From contig VCCP01000002.1 of assembly GCA_005765155.1 (NCBI GenBank), forward strand, positions 5,022,001 through 5,086,000: a stretch of DNA of 64,000 bases. The letters run 5' to 3'. The stretch comes from Zelopaecilomyces penicillatus (taxonomy: Eukaryota > Ascomycota > Sordariomycetes > Hypocreales > Pseudodiploosporaceae). The position numbers and the translations under genes are program-made. The stretch's first letter is position 1; the number at the start of each line of letters is the position of its first letter. The notes beneath the pieces are model-generated. The model was not told where the DNA came from and did not search any database. It was given only the letters and a program-made list of their open reading frames with translations. Shown here one piece after another: positions 11,601-23,870 of this stretch.

Positions 11601-12263
11601 ATATGTACGTTTGTGCAAACAAACAAACAAAGGTATCTCCGACGGCCCGACCCACCAGCCAACCACTCGCTTTTCCCAGACTCGACCCAAGTTGTGAATC
11701 GGGGCGTTTGTATTGGGAACACGCTAATGCAGGATGGTAAAACGCGTCTGAAATACTGGATGGCTTCAGAATCTCTGTTCAAAGGGATTTTTTTTTGTTA
11801 TTATTATTTTTATTTACGACTTTCGGTGATGTTGAAATACCCATCATGAGTTTAGGCTAGCTAGCTGGATATGGCGTACTTTTGGGATCAGGAAAGTCCG
11901 CAACTTAATTGGAAGCGAAGATGGGAAACAAGTGCCTTGGATTCACAGCTTTCATGTGATGAATTGGAGTGAGAAGCATTTGAAAAGGCTCGGTTTTCGT
12001 CTTGAGTCTTCTCACATCATGTTAATATCTGTATTGCCCCCTTCGGGGGCAGACGCGTTAAGGTGGCGCTGAGTCAGCACCCATTTGTACCCTACGTAAT
12101 TGGGCAGGAGGGACCCACTCACCCACGCACTAGCGGGTCGCATCGCGATAACTTTTTACTCGTGCTTCGTACCTTCAGTCCAACATCCGCATAGCATTGA
12201 TCGCGAGTTTTAACCACAGCATACGCTAGATCAATCAGTCTTCACCGCACGATAGTCGCAAGT
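11601..12263. other. intergenic, no gene seen
   Basis: 3' flank of the NmrA-like gene and promoter of the poly(A) polymerase gene. Only short open frames are present. Confidence 0.6.
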
Positions 12264-14680
12264 ATGCCGAGAGGAAGACCAGCGCGGCGCAAGGATGACA
12301 GGCCGCGCAACGGCTACGGGGATGATAGGGGCCGTGGCCATGGGGGTTATCGCCAACCATCACCCCCTCGATATGCGCCGTCGCGAGACAGGCAGTACTC
12401 AGAGTCCGACAGCTGGCGGCCTGGTGGTGATCGCAGGCACGACTCCCACCGCTCCTATCACGATGACTACAGGGGTGCAGACTCGTATCGGCCAAGGCCG
12501 CCGCAAGGTGAATTCACCTTTCGCGTTGACAAACCGGCTGGCATCGCCAACTACGCGCCTGGTTCGCGGTTGAATGAACGACGCCCCCCACGTCGAGGCG
12601 GCCATAACAATAGAGGGGGACGCCCAAGGTGGCAGCCTGTGCATGCATCTGAACGCGCTCTGATAGCTGGCGTGGCAACTAACTTGCCTGAGGAAATCTT
12701 GCTGAATAGGGATGCCGTGGCCAAGTATAGGGATCTGGACCAGCTGTCAGATGATGATGAGCTTGACATGGACATTGAATCCCACTCCTCACAATCAGAT
12801 ACTGAGGGGCCCCACAAAAAGCGAGCTCGTACAGATATAAAAGACGAGTCTGCCAGTGCCGTGCCCAAGTGGTCTAATCCTGACCCATACACAGCTCTTC
12901 CATGCCCTGACGAGACAACTCGCAAGAAGCGAGACGTTGTCAAACTCATCCGCAAGGCAAGACTAGAAGAAACCACTTCTAAGCCGGCTGCAACTGAGGC
13001 CGAAGACTTTCTTGCTTTTGACATCTCTGACGACGACGACGAGGAAGACCAACAAGTTGTGCCTGCACCCCCTACCGAAGCTGCACCACCTCTCCCTCCC
13101 GGTCCTCCTCCATCTTTGCTTCAAGAGTCTGAAAGTAGAAAGGAAAGTATCACACCCTCTTTACCTGTTTTGCCTACAAAACCAGCTGCAGCACAAGACC
13201 ACTCTGGTCCATTGGGCTCACGCAAGCGAACCTTTGACGACGAGATCAAGCCTCCTGATTACGGTCAATTGAAGAAGGTTAGTATGAAGCCTGCCAAGGG
13301 TTCTTTGGTGGCTCTCTGGCAAGTAAAGCCAGATGAAAAGCCCACTCCTTACATCGTCGGCGGTCATCAAATCACGAAGTGCATGGCCACTCGGTAAGTC
13401 AGGCTACATTTACTTGTGTCAAAGAGTTTGTTCGACTTCGTCATCATCTTTTTCATCTTTCTCATCTCTTTCGTCTCTTTCATCCCTTTCGTCTTTTCGT
13501 CTTTTCGTCTTTTCGTCTTTTCCCACTATGAGTCTTTGCTCTCCTCTTCCGGTGCTAACATGCATGTTCTGAAGCCTTCACAAGGAGATTTGTGATTGGT
13601 ATGATTTTGTCAAACCTCGTGATTACGAGCAAACCATCCGCACCAACTTGGTGGTCAATTTGACAAAAGCAATGCAAAGGGATGGCCCCAACTTCGCAAC
13701 CGCTAAAGTCTTTTCCTTCGGCTCATTTAAATCCGGCCTTTACCTCCCTACCGCAGATATGGATTTGGTGGTATGTTCTGAAGGTTTTTTGCGTGGAGGG
13801 CAGCCACTTTATCTGAGGGCGAAAAACTGGCTGTACAAGTTTCGACGATTCCTTACATCACAAAGAGTAGCCGATTACGACTCGATTGAGGTTATTGCCC
13901 ACGCTCGAGTTCCCCTGGTTAAATACGTTGACCGAGTCACGGGATTAAAAGTTGACATTTCTTTTGAAAATCTGGGCGGTGTTGATGCAGTGTCGACCTT
14001 TGAGCAGTGGAAAACGGAATATCCAGCAATGCCAATTCTTGTCACACTCATTAAGCATTTCCTATTAATGCGAGGTCTCAACGAGCCTGTCAACGGCGGC
14101 ATCGGTGGGTTTTCTGTCATCTGCTTAGTGGTAAGTATGTTTCAAATGATGCCGCATACTCAAAGCCGCGCCGTCGCACCTGAACACAACCTTGGTGAGA
14201 TGCTTATTGAGTTCCTCAATCTCTATGGGCGTCATTTCCGATATGATGTTAATGCCATCTCTCTGACTGAGCCTGTCGGATACATTCGCAAGGTATGTGT
14301 GCTATTCTTTTCTATTTCAATTCGTCTTTACAACTTCAGTCGTAACTTGCCATTCACGGCCACTACGTTCAGCCAACTAACGCCCTCATCAGAGTCAGGT
14401 CACGACTTTCAGCTACAAAAATACTGATCGTCTTTCCATCATTGACCCCAACAATCCGTCCAACGACATTTCTGGGGGTTCTTCAAATACCACCGCCATT
14501 CTGGCTAGGTTCCAGGAAGCATCCGAGGCATTGTATACCAGGATGCATCATGTTTCTAAAGATGCCAAATTGGGCGGTATTCTTGATGTTATCATGCAAG
14601 GAGACTACTCCTCCTTTCGCAAACAACGTGCATATCTGAAGCGCGTGCACGAACAAACGGTTGGTCCTTGTTCCGACTAA
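12264..14680 (+). CDS. non-canonical poly(A) polymerase, Trf4/Cid14 type
   Basis: Three exons (12264-13393, 13575-14292, 14393-14680) encode 711 residues. Residues 1-~370 are disordered, with an RG/RD-rich start, acidic patches and Pro runs. The nucleotidyltransferase core follows: the GSFKSGLYLPTADMD signature at 426-440, with catalytic Asp438 and Asp440, and the third Asp504 in KVDIS. A central PAP-associated domain has the nucleotide-recognition stretch SIIDPNNPSNDISGGS near 630-650. In yeast and fission yeast these enzymes are the polymerase of the TRAMP complex, adding short A-tails to nuclear RNAs for exosome decay and rDNA/heterochromatin RNA silencing. Intron 1 (181 bp) is packed with TTTTCGTC repeats and ends in AAG. 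Just after the stop lies a decayed second copy of the last ~105 bp (see repeat at 14622-14829). Confidence 0.9.
13437..13535 (+). repeat. TTTCGTC/TTTCATC pyrimidine repeat inside an intron
   Basis: Repeated TTTTCGTC, CTTTCATC and similar units fill much of the first intron of the poly(A) polymerase gene. They form a long polypyrimidine tract before an unusual AAG acceptor. Confidence 0.8.
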
Positions 14681-14829
14681 GGTTGAGGCCTTTGTTTTCA
14701 ATGTGCAGTTGCTCATAATCTTGGCGAACAACGTCGCATATTTGAAGCACATTCACGTACAGACGGTTGGCCCTTGTTCCGACTCAGGCGGATCCTTTTG
14801 TTTTCACTGTGCGGTTGCTCTTAATCTGG
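14622..14829 (+). repeat. imperfect tandem duplication of the poly(A) polymerase 3' end
   Basis: The segment from about 14622 to 14725, covering the last ~19 codons, the stop and 3' flank, is repeated from about 14726 to 14829. Shared blocks include GACGGTTGG/AACGGTTGG, CCTTGTTCCGACT and TTTTGTTTTCA, then TGTGC and GTTGCTC. The copies differ by many substitutions and at least one single-base indel. In copy 2 the stop codon context GACTAA has become GACTCA. The second copy is outside the predicted coding region. Confidence 0.8.
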
Positions 14830-15683
14830 TTTAGGCGTTTTAGGGGATACTATGCATGAGTCTGTTCTTCTCCAAGGAAGGAGCTTGGTAGATACACCGG
14901 TTCGGAGTTATAGAAGAATAGGCATGCGGTTACGGAGTTGGTGGAAACTTGTATTCTAACGCAGAGACGATCGGTACGCGGATGCCTGACCTCGGGGACC
15001 TTTTTACACGTCCCGAAAATTAGCTTGGTTACCAGTCTTGACTGGACGAAAAACCCATTTGCTCTTACAAATTGCAACACATTGCTCTTTTTGCTTGGTC
15101 TACTGACAATGCTGCAGTGACATGACAATTATTATTATTCAATCGATGGCGGCTTTCATTTTCTACTGACCTTTCTTCCTCTAGAAGCAAAACATTCATT
15201 CTCAGCAACACCAATCGAGTTTTATTCACAAACACATCTCGAAATCACTCTTTTGATGCGTCGCTGAGAAACTCGACGAACATCTTGGTCACGATTTTGT
15301 TCACCCTCTTTCCTCACTGCAGCCTTGGCTTTATGCAAAGATGCGGAGAGGGAAAGGGGACAGATTCGGGGCGTGTTTAGTTTCCCCCTCCGAGAAGGAC
15401 GAAAGAGGTATAACGAAGCGAGGTGGCTGCCGCGGCTGTTGTGATTCCCTCCTTTCATGCGGGGAGTTCGATATGCGGGCTTGAAGCTTGAAGTTCTCCG
15501 CCCCACCTAATCTGGTTGCCCTTGTGATTTTGATACACCAAGAAACTCTATCGGGTCGAGTCATCATGGAGATGGATGGGGAGTGTAGTTTTGTTGAAAC
15601 TGCGGAAACGGGTGATGATGTGAAATTGCTGGTCAACTTGCCTCTTTCATCATGAGTTTAGGAATGTGCGAAAACTGATCGTC
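14830..15683. other. intergenic, no gene seen
   Basis: After the duplicated segment no convincing frame exists. Minus-strand frames at 15222-15636 are short and low in conserved character. The region includes the promoter of the sugar transporter gene. Confidence 0.55.
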
Positions 15684-18226
15684 ATGTATCGAGCCACGAA
15701 CGTCTATTTCATCTGCTCGTTTGCCGCTATAGGTATGATGTTATCTCTCATTTGTCTTTGGTCACTCTTAGTACAAGCTTGGGTGACTTAACCAATGAAT
15801 TGCCCTCCCAGTCGTCTGTTTGTCCCCTGGATACCATTTTGAAATGATTCTCATCATTTTGTTTCCTTTTTTCGTGTTCTAGGAGGCGGGCTTTTCGGCT
15901 TCGACATCTCGTCCATGTCTGGCGTGCTCGGCACACAGGCATACAAGCGGTACTTTGGACACCCGACGTCCTACTACCAAGGCGCCATCACGGCTTCGAT
16001 GCCGGCCGGTTCTCTGGCGGGGTCGCTGGCGTCGTCGTTTCTAGCCGACCGGCTGTCGCGCAAGGTGGCCCTGCAGGTTAGCTGCGTGCTATGGATCGTG
16101 GGCAGCACGGTACAGTGTGCGGCGCAGAGTGTGATGATGCTCTGTGTGGGGAGGGCGATTGCTGGGATGTGTGTAGGCATTGCGAGCTCGGTTGTGCCGG
16201 TATATCAGGTGAGTTGTGGTGGTGGTGATTTGATGTGATGTTTTCTTCTTGGTGGGACTTGTTGAGGCGTGGTGGCCGCCCCCCTTTATTTTCAATATTG
16301 GAGGGCGGCTTGAGAGGTATGTGTGTATGAAAGCATTCTGATATGCGAAAAGGCCGAAATAGCACCAAAGGAAATTCGGGGGAGGGTTGTCAGGTATGGA
16401 AACTCTTGCAACACAACATCTACCACACAACATCTTCTCATTCGAACAACATACAGTTTGCAACAATGGGCCATAACCTGGGGCATTCTTATCCAATACT
16501 TCATCCAATACGGTGCTGCTGAGGGCATCGGCAACGGGCCTGATGATCCAGACCAGCCCACGGCAGCATTCCGGATCCCGTGGGGCGTGCAGATGGTGCC
16601 GGCCTGGATTCTCGTCATGGGCCTTTTCTTCTTCCCCCACAGCCCGCGCTGGCTGGCATCCCGAGACCGATGGGACGAGGCACTTCGTGTACTAGCAGAC
16701 CTCCACGGAGGCGGCGATATTAGGCATCCACGCGTGCTGGCGCAGTATCGCGAAATCGAGGATTCGCTACGGCTCGACCGCGAGCAGGCCGTCGACAGCT
16801 TCCGGGCGCTTCTGCAGAGGAGGATGCTGCGGCGGGTGGTGCTAGGAATGAGCATCCAGGCGTGGAGTCAGCTGTGTGGGATGAACATCATGATGTGTTT
16901 GTAGAGCTGTGCTCTTCCCCTTTTGTTTTCTCTTCTCCCCCCTTCTGCTTTGTTTTTTTGTCTCTTTTTCGGAGTGGGGGTTTGTTTTGGGCGACAAAAG
17001 GAAAGGACATACCTTTTTGCTGATATTTTGTTTTTTGTCTGGCAGACTACATTGTCTACATCATGTCCGGGGCACAGATGGCCTCTCCGCTTCTGACGGC
17101 GTCGATCCAGTACATTATCAATGTGGTGTTGACGTTGCCTGCGATTTTGTTTCTGGACAAATGGGGCCGACGGCCGTCTCTTGTGGTTGGGTCGTTTCTC
17201 ATGATGACATGGCTGTTCATTACAGGTAATCCAGCGGATTGCCTTTGTTTTTTCCCGTTGAATGAAGTTAATACCTACTGCTTTTCAATGCCATCCAATT
17301 GCTTCTTGACCTTCCATTCTTGGGCTAACCATATGTTCCCTTACCCCCTTCCCTTCATCGGGGATGGCGGGCTTTGGCGATATTCCTTTTTCACACAGGC
17401 GCCCTGCAGCAGTATTATGGCGAACTCAACACCGAACACACAAGGACATACAACAACAGCGATATTAGTTGGGTCGTCGTCGGGAACCGGGAGGCCTCTG
17501 CAGCTATTGTGACGTGCTCATACCTCTTTGTGGCGACGTTTGCGACAACCTGGGGCCCGACGTCGTGGACCTATCCGGCGGAAATCTTCCCTAGCAAGAT
17601 ACGGGCTAAGGCGGTGTCGTTAAGCACGGCGACGAATTGGCTTTGTAATACGGCACTGGCCTTTGCGGTGCCTCCATTGTGTGGGTTTTATTTCTTTCTT
17701 TGCTGATTATTTGAGTCAACTCGTGAGAGGGTTGTATTACATATGCCCCTCTGTGTGTTTTGACGTTTTAACTAATGGCTTGGTTTATGTGTTTAGTATG
17801 GACCATAAAGTAAGAAAAGAAGATGATAATGAGCAGATGCTGATATAGCGTCTAATGCTAATTACAATGCGCTCATGTCGCAAATCCTAAACAGCTATAG
17901 AACATACTACATATTTGGCTCACGCAAGTCTCCCTCTCCAACTATTGTCTTCATCTTTCAAATCTGATCGCTAGAAACTCTACTCTAACATAAAATGACC
18001 AATTCTCATAGTTAACGGAGTGGCGTTTGTACACATGTTTCTATGTGCCTACGAGACCAGAGGATTTACGCTGGAAGAAATGGACGATGTATTCGATTCG
18101 GGAGTTCCGGCGTGGAAACGGCGACACCACAAGAGTCGGCTGGAGGAGCTGGAGCTTCAGATTGAACGGGGGGCCGTTGAGGTGGTTACACCGCCTAGGT
18201 TCCGAAAGGCGAGGAAGTCTGTTTGA
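15684..18226 (+). CDS. MFS sugar transporter with a 13-nt exon and a GC-AG intron
   Basis: I join nine exons: 15684-15732, 15883-16208, 16353-16393, 16457-16896, 17046-17225, 17399-17680, 17797-17809, 17895-17923 and 18012-18226. They total 1575 nt and 524 residues. Family landmarks appear across the junctions: GGGLFGFD in TM1, RLSRK in the first loop, CVGRAIAG, PVYQAEIAPKEIRGRVVSLQ (spanning exons 2-4), PESPRW-like HSPRWL, GRRPS, and WTYPAEIFPSKIRAKAVSL. The end is WTINYRTYYIFGSLNG followed by ETRGFTLEEMDDVF. This is a proton-coupled hexose-type plasma-membrane permease with 12 helices. Exon 7 is only 13 nt. The intron after exon 8 starts with GCAAGT, a GC-AG donor; no other nearby join keeps the frame and the family sequence. 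The gene is convergent with the hydrolase that ends 112 bp away. The substrate cannot be told. Confidence 0.87.
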
Positions 18227-18337
18227 AAAAAAGGAGAAAGACGAAGGTTGGCTGAAGGGAAAATAGAAGAATTCTGTGAAGAAAAGTTGTTGTTCTTGTT
18301 TGATATCTAGGAGAGATATTACAGGATGTTCAAGGTC

Positions 18338-19372
18338 CTAGCCTTTGCTTAAAGCCAACATTCCTTCGCAGAACCATGTGACTGCTCTTTCACCATCTTC
18401 TAATACACCACTCATGGCTAGAAATGGATGCGGTTGCCCCTTTAATACATGGACATCGGCCTTGACTCCAGCGTCCCTGAGTATCTTGCCAAACTGCTCG
18501 CCTTCACCACACAGAATATCTAGCTCTCCCAGCACAATGATGGCTGGGGGCATTTTAGCCCAGTCTCCCGACCACAGCAGGGGGCTTGCTTCTGGATCAT
18601 GCCAGTCCTTTCTATCAGGGAGGTAGTGGTTCCGGTACCAGAGCATTTTCGGTGCAGGAAGCGCAGGGGCGTGCTGGTTCTTCTCCCAGGATGTGTTGTT
18701 TCCTACGTCTGCGGTGTTATCCATGACCGGCACGGAATGCAGCTGAAGGTGGAACGTGGGTGAGCCCCGGACGATGGCGCGCTGGCACATGACGGCAGCG
18801 ATGTTGCCGCCAGCGGAGGAGCCTCCTACGGCGAGTTTGGATGTGTCGAGGTGAAGGAGCTCTTTACCGCGGCTGAGAACCCATAGGACTGCCTCCCATG
18901 CATCCTCGATAGCTGAAGGAAAGGGATTCTCAGGGGCGAGTCTATAGTCCACTGAGATGACGACGCACTTTCCGCGGGCGCAGATGGATGTGCACACGGC
19001 ATTTTCAGTGTCTATATTGCCAATGACCCAGCCGCCGCCGTGGAAGTACACAAGAGCCGGCCATCCACCCGCAGGTGCCTCCGTATCAATATTACCCTGG
19101 ATCCCATTATCCTGCAGGGGTGTAAAGCACCGGACCGCGACGGCCGGACCGTGACTCTCGGCGCGGGGGATGGCGTAGTCTGTGGTGCGGCCGACGGGGA
19201 CGGGGATGGCGCCACCGGGGAGGAGAATGCCGCTGGAACGGGAGGCTTGGATGGGCTGGAGGTGGACCTGCTGTTGGTTGATGATATGAGTGTTGTAGAA
19301 GGCTTTGTATTCGGGGTTGATACGGTTGATGACGGTGGGGTGGAGGGGGTACGGAGGCTGTTGGTTGGACAT
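18338..19372 (-). CDS. alpha/beta hydrolase, HSL-type esterase/lipase
   Basis: Single-exon gene, 344 residues. It carries the oxyanion-hole motif HGGGW (residues 111-115) of the hormone-sensitive-lipase group and the nucleophile elbow GSSAG with Ser186. DYRLAPENPFPSA (142-154) follows the usual HSL pattern. Asp285 (in GELDIL) and His315 (in GQPHPF) complete the triad. No signal peptide is evident, so it is probably cytosolic. Members hydrolyse short-chain carboxyl esters; some act on lactones or natural-product esters. It lies tail-to-tail with the sugar transporter, and no shared pathway is evident. The start at 19372 gives a normal N-terminal cap region. Confidence 0.88.
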   Translation of the reverse strand: MSNQQPPYPLHPTVINRINPEYKAFYNTHIINQQQVHLQPIQASRSSGILLPGGAIPVPVGRTTDYAIPRAESHGPAVAVRCFTPLQDNGIQGNIDTEAPAGGWPALVYFHGGGWVIGNIDTENAVCTSICARGKCVVISVDYRLAPENPFPSAIEDAWEAVLWVLSRGKELLHLDTSKLAVGGSSAGGNIAAVMCQRAIVRGSPTFHLQLHSVPVMDNTADVGNNTSWEKNQHAPALPAPKMLWYRNHYLPDRKDWHDPEASPLLWSGDWAKMPPAIIVLGELDILCGEGEQFGKILRDAGVKADVHVLKGQPHPFLAMSGVLEDGERAVTWFCEGMLALSKG

Positions 19373-20305
19373 GATGGGGATATGGAAGTAATCGAATGAG
19401 AAAATGAGTTATTCAAGTGTCTATAGTGTTTGATTTTCTGAGTTCAGTCAACTATAAGCCCCGCGCCAGAGAACCCAACGTTCAATCACCAATCTGCCCC
19501 GGCCAGGTATGTTGACATACAGCCATTAACAGATATTATACAATATTAATGTTATATAAATCAATATGTTTCACACTTAATTGATAGAATCAGGCCCTCA
19601 ACTTCCTAGGTATTAAATAAATCGCCAAACTGTAGTTGGAAAGCTGACACTCTAGGATATCTACTCTATCGGGTAATGAAGTCTCACGTCAGCGCTTTTG
19701 AGGATTATTGATGCAGCCAGTTCTCCGAATAAATAGTCCCAAGTGCCTTCCTAGGAGACAAGATAATTATAAGTAGGCTCCCTAAGCCAACAAGTCGTTT
19801 ACACCACCAATAACCCAACTCATCCATGGAAGGTCTAGGTATGTAATGGATTGATACGAATTACCTCTCAGTCTACCCCCAAATTTGTTGTGCGGGTCTA
19901 TAAAGCTCCAACCCCCAATCCTCCAGACCCCCACTGAGGCGCTCGTGTCCTGCAGTGGCATGTCTCCATGCATCCATGTTCCCCATCTGTATGTACGATG
20001 TACTCTAAAGTTCCGTAGACTGCATCACGAATTATGGATGGGGGGAGCAGCAAGCAGGGGTTCAAGTCGGCTGGCGTGGAGAGGTGGGAGGTCGACGTGA
20101 GTGAGGGGCAGCCAGTGAGGGGCAGCTTGTCTGGTTGGAATGCCTCCTTGTGACAACCAGCTTTTGTTGTTGTTTCGGTGCAACCACATCTGAGCTTTGT
20201 AGGGAAACCCCAATTTCCAATCTGAAAGAAGAACAAGTATTCAGTTGGGCGCCTTGAACCGCTGACAGCTGCTGTGTAAACCCAACACCGCCGAACCCTA
20301 AAGCC
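19373..20305. other. intergenic divergent promoter region
   Basis: Separates the divergently transcribed hydrolase and D-serine dehydratase-like genes. It is AT-rich between 19520 and 19900. No gene was seen. Confidence 0.6.
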
Positions 20306-21947
20306 ATGTCCTCCACCATTCTCTATCCCTCGTCGCCGAGAGACACTCTGGCCGAGCTCTACATTGGCAAATCCATTCGTGATGTGCCGACGCCAGCGGC
20401 CGTCATCAATGTTGCTGCCGTGCGACGCAACTGCGAGCGCATGCTACAAGCTTGCAGGAGCTTGGGCTTGGGATGGAGGGCGCATATCAAGACACACAAA
20501 GTGAGGAACACTTTTACTTGAGAAGAAGACTTGGAAGAATGGAGAGACTTTATCATGATGGCAGAACGCAAAACGCTGACAATCTTGTAGACCATCGAAT
20601 TGACTCGGCTGCAAGTGGGTGATGATGTCTCCAGACCAGCGAATTTAATTGTGTCTACTCTGGCTGAGGCCGAGTTCATTCTACCCCTCTTGAAAGAGTA
20701 TAAGAGCCAGGGCAGAAAAGTAAATGTACGTTTTTTACAGTTTGCACCTACTTATCCCCCCTCGGTGGGCTTGTTTCTAACTCGGCTGTGACGGACAGTT
20801 TGTCTACGGTCTCCCCATCACTCGAAACGCAGTATCGCGACTGGCAGAGATTGCCAAAGTTCTTGGCAATGGAAGCCTCTCCATCTTACTCGACGATCCG
20901 ACACAGCTCGCCGTGGCTGCCGATCTTCAGCGACAGTCCGGAGTAGCACCTCTTGCTCACATCAAAATCGACATGGGCGGACGCCGAGCTGGAGTTGAGG
21001 AGAACAGCGCGAGGTTTCTCGAGGTTGCAGACGCAGCTTTTGAGGCGCATAAAGCAGGAAGTGTCATCTTGTCGGGGCTGTACTCGCATGCTGGGCACTC
21101 ATATGGAGGGGATAGTCGTGTGGCAGCGCTTAAGATGCTGAGGGCGGAAGTGGAGGCCATGCTAAACGGAGCTGATCGACTGAAGGCCAAGGCAACGGAG
21201 CTGGGTATTTCGAACTTGCCTACACTGGTCGTCTCTGCAGGAGCATCTCCTACAGCGCTGTCTGTTCAGAACCTACTCTCCAATGCAAGCTCGGACACGG
21301 GCAAGGACCAAGACAGGGAGACGGGCACCCCAGAGCTCCAGGCAGAGGCAACATCACTATCGGACATGTTCGCCACGGTTAAGAGCCGCGGGCACGCGGT
21401 CGAGATTCACGCTGGCGTGTACCCGACACTAGATTTGCAACAGCTCGCAGCCCATAGCATGTCCTCATCGCTGCTGTCATGGCGCGACATTGCAATTACT
21501 GTTGTCGCTGAGGTACACGGCGTCTACCCAGGCCGGGGGGAGGACGGTACAGCGGAGGCGCTAATCGGCGCGGGCGGGCTCGCCCTAGGCCGCGAGTTTT
21601 GCAAGGCGTACGACGGCATGGCCATGCTCACGCCGTGGGGAAGGGCCGGCGTGGACCTGCCGGACTGTGATGTCGAGGACTTTGAGGGCTGGACCGTTGG
21701 CAGGTTCTCGCAGGAGCATGGCATCCTAACCTGGGCTGCGGGGAAAAGCAAGGGCAAGGCGGAAAAGTCCGAGGTGGCGAAAAAGCCGGTGCAAGATATG
21801 GTCGAGGTAGGCCAGAAGGTTAGGCTGTGGCCTAACCATGCGTGTATCACGAGCAGTCACTTTGGATGGTACTTTGTGGTGGACGAGGATAGGGCGGGTA
21901 AGGAGGATGAGATTATGGATATCTGGATCAAGGCGAGGGGGTGGTAG
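20306..21947 (+). CDS. D-serine dehydratase-like PLP enzyme (DSD1 family)
   Basis: Three exons, 20306-20500, 20591-20725 and 20799-21947, phase 0 throughout, encode 492 residues. The N-terminal alanine-racemase-type TIM barrel begins with VPTPAAVINVAAVRRNC, and HIKTHK (60-65) carries the expected PLP-binding lysine, probably Lys62. IKIDMGGRRAG and SGLYSHAGHSY are barrel motifs. EIHAGVYPTLDLQQ and the C-terminal beta domain with PNHAC (His457 and Cys459, matching the zinc ligands of yeast Dsd1) place it with eukaryotic D-serine dehydratases, which split D-serine into pyruvate and ammonia. Related D-threonine aldolases share the fold. A ~30-residue polar insert near 320-350 (TGKDQDRETG...) lies before SLSDMFATVKS. 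It is probably cytosolic and used for D-amino-acid detoxification or nitrogen supply. Confidence 0.85.
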
Positions 21948-23870
21948 AGTTGGCTACTGGGTACACCTGGACTGAGAATATCAGCTAGGTATCCGCTATC
22001 TATCGTTTACGAAGATAACAACATGATGCTCTCATTACTGTTACTGTACACGGCAGCATAACATACCGTATAACAAGTTGGCATAAAATTGCACCAGCTA
22101 CAACTCCACAGTTGAGTTATGAAGCCGGGCAACGGGAATTCGGACGATACTGATGCTGGTGAGCAAGAGGCAAGCAGCAATGGACCCCCACCATTCAAGG
22201 GTCTGCAGTAGTACGGTGTGGCAGGGGACGGGATGGGGTTTTGGCAGCCTCAGTGTGGGGAAACAAATCAATCGACGCCCCCTCAGCAATCCGCCTCGCT
22301 TCCAGCTACATTGCGCTCAACATGCAGGCCGGTGGCTCGGATACAGGTATTTATTTACTTTACTCTACGCTGCAACTGTGGTCTGCGCAGCACGTACTCT
22401 GCACAAATCACTACGACCTGCAATATGCAGCAGGCATCTCGATGCTGCCAAGATGGGACTGATGGACGATTGATGACAAACAGGTGCGCGTCGGGGCCAA
22501 CAAGGGACACGTTCGAGGCACCGGACTATCAACTGTCACAGCCTTGAAAGAGAATTCACACGGAACAGCATTCGCAGTGGGGGGAGGAGGCGTATAGAAA
22601 TGAAACAAACATCTCCACGGACGGAATATTTCCCGTCGGCTAAATTGTAGGAAAAACACAATATTCCCACCTGACCTGACACCCCAAACTACAACGTAGC
22701 ACAGCCCGCCAAATCAGACTGGAAAGATTCCTTCCGCCAAAACAGTGCCAATGTAGTTGTCAAGCTAAACTTTGAGAAGAAGCCAAAGCTGGCGCGCGCT
22801 GGGACTTGAACTCTATTGGTGCCCCCGCAGATGGGTACGACCATGGAAAGGCAGGGATCATCAGATGCTGGAGGTACAGGCTGGACCAACCACAAGACAA
22901 AGGACAAAAAGAGAAACAGTTCCCTGGTTGCTGATACGATACCATCGGACTGCTACACTACTAGGTAATACTACGTAGGTAGCAGTTGTAAGTGCGATAC
23001 GACCACATCTGCAGATTGCCACGGGGGGGGGGGGTTGCGGGCAACAGCTGCTTGCCCTGGCAATCAATAATTGGTGCACAGAGTCGCCGACGGCCGCCGC
23101 CTTGGAATCTTGCATATGCAAGTTGGGACATAATAATAGGTAATTAATTATTAGCAGGTTGCCTACATGGGGGGGAATCATGTAACTGTGTAGTATGTAT
23201 ATACGATCAAAGCTTATGGAGTTGGGGCAATACCTAGAGAGAAAAGCATGTACCTGCGGGCTGCATTCACCACCCACACGAGATCCGCATCGGCGTGGGG
23301 GTTCAGTTGGGGTTGGGGTTCCCTCGGGTCCAGTGCGCCTTCCGCCTATCCGCAATCCATCCATCTCATCTGGGGCACTCTTGCCCGCCAAAACGACCGA
23401 GTATGGGCAAATAAGAACAGGTGCTACTTTTTTTGGGTTGCTCTTGCTCGGTGTGAAAGCCGCCGGGTGCGCGGCCGTTGGTTGTTCCTATCCTACCCAA
23501 TGTAGCCATCAAACCTATCTCCTTCTTCCTTCATCCTTCATCTTCCTCTTCCTCTTCCTCGATTTCCATCTTCTTCTTTTCTCTTTCCTCCTCTGGTCAT
23601 CTGATTGCATCGTGGCGTCTCTTCTCAGCACCTCCTGAGCATCAAGCCACCAAGGAGTTATCTCTTCACTTAACTCCCTTTTGTCAGCCTCACATAGCTT
23701 GCCTGCTTGCTAGCTTGCCTTTCCAAGAGCTGTCTTATTCTCTTTGGATACTATTGCCCATTCTCTGTCTCTCTTCATTTTCTGCCAGCTGCTGCTTTGT
23801 CTTCCCATTATATATATCTATATATACATACACCATACACTATACGGCCTGGTGGTCTATTTCGCCCTTC
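21948..23870. other. long intergenic region and CT-rich leader
   Basis: No conserved frame was found. A run of 12 G lies near 23023. From about 23500 the sequence becomes strongly pyrimidine-rich with a TATATATA stretch near 23810, consistent with the promoter and leader of the aldolase gene starting at 23871. Confidence 0.6.

Noticed and set aside
14681..14829. Reading the duplicated 3' block as an insertion element
   Set aside because: No terminal repeats, target-site duplication or coding capacity; it simply copies adjacent gene sequence.
22790..22830. tRNA B-box-like string (GTTCAAGTC on the minus strand)
   Set aside because: The T-arm stem does not pair and no A box or acceptor stem could be found; another such string near 20255 also fails.
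23478..23870. Upstream extension of the aldolase open frame (131 extra codons)
   Set aside because: The sequence is a CT-rich leader with a TATATATA stretch. The aldolase family starts near the ATG at 23871.
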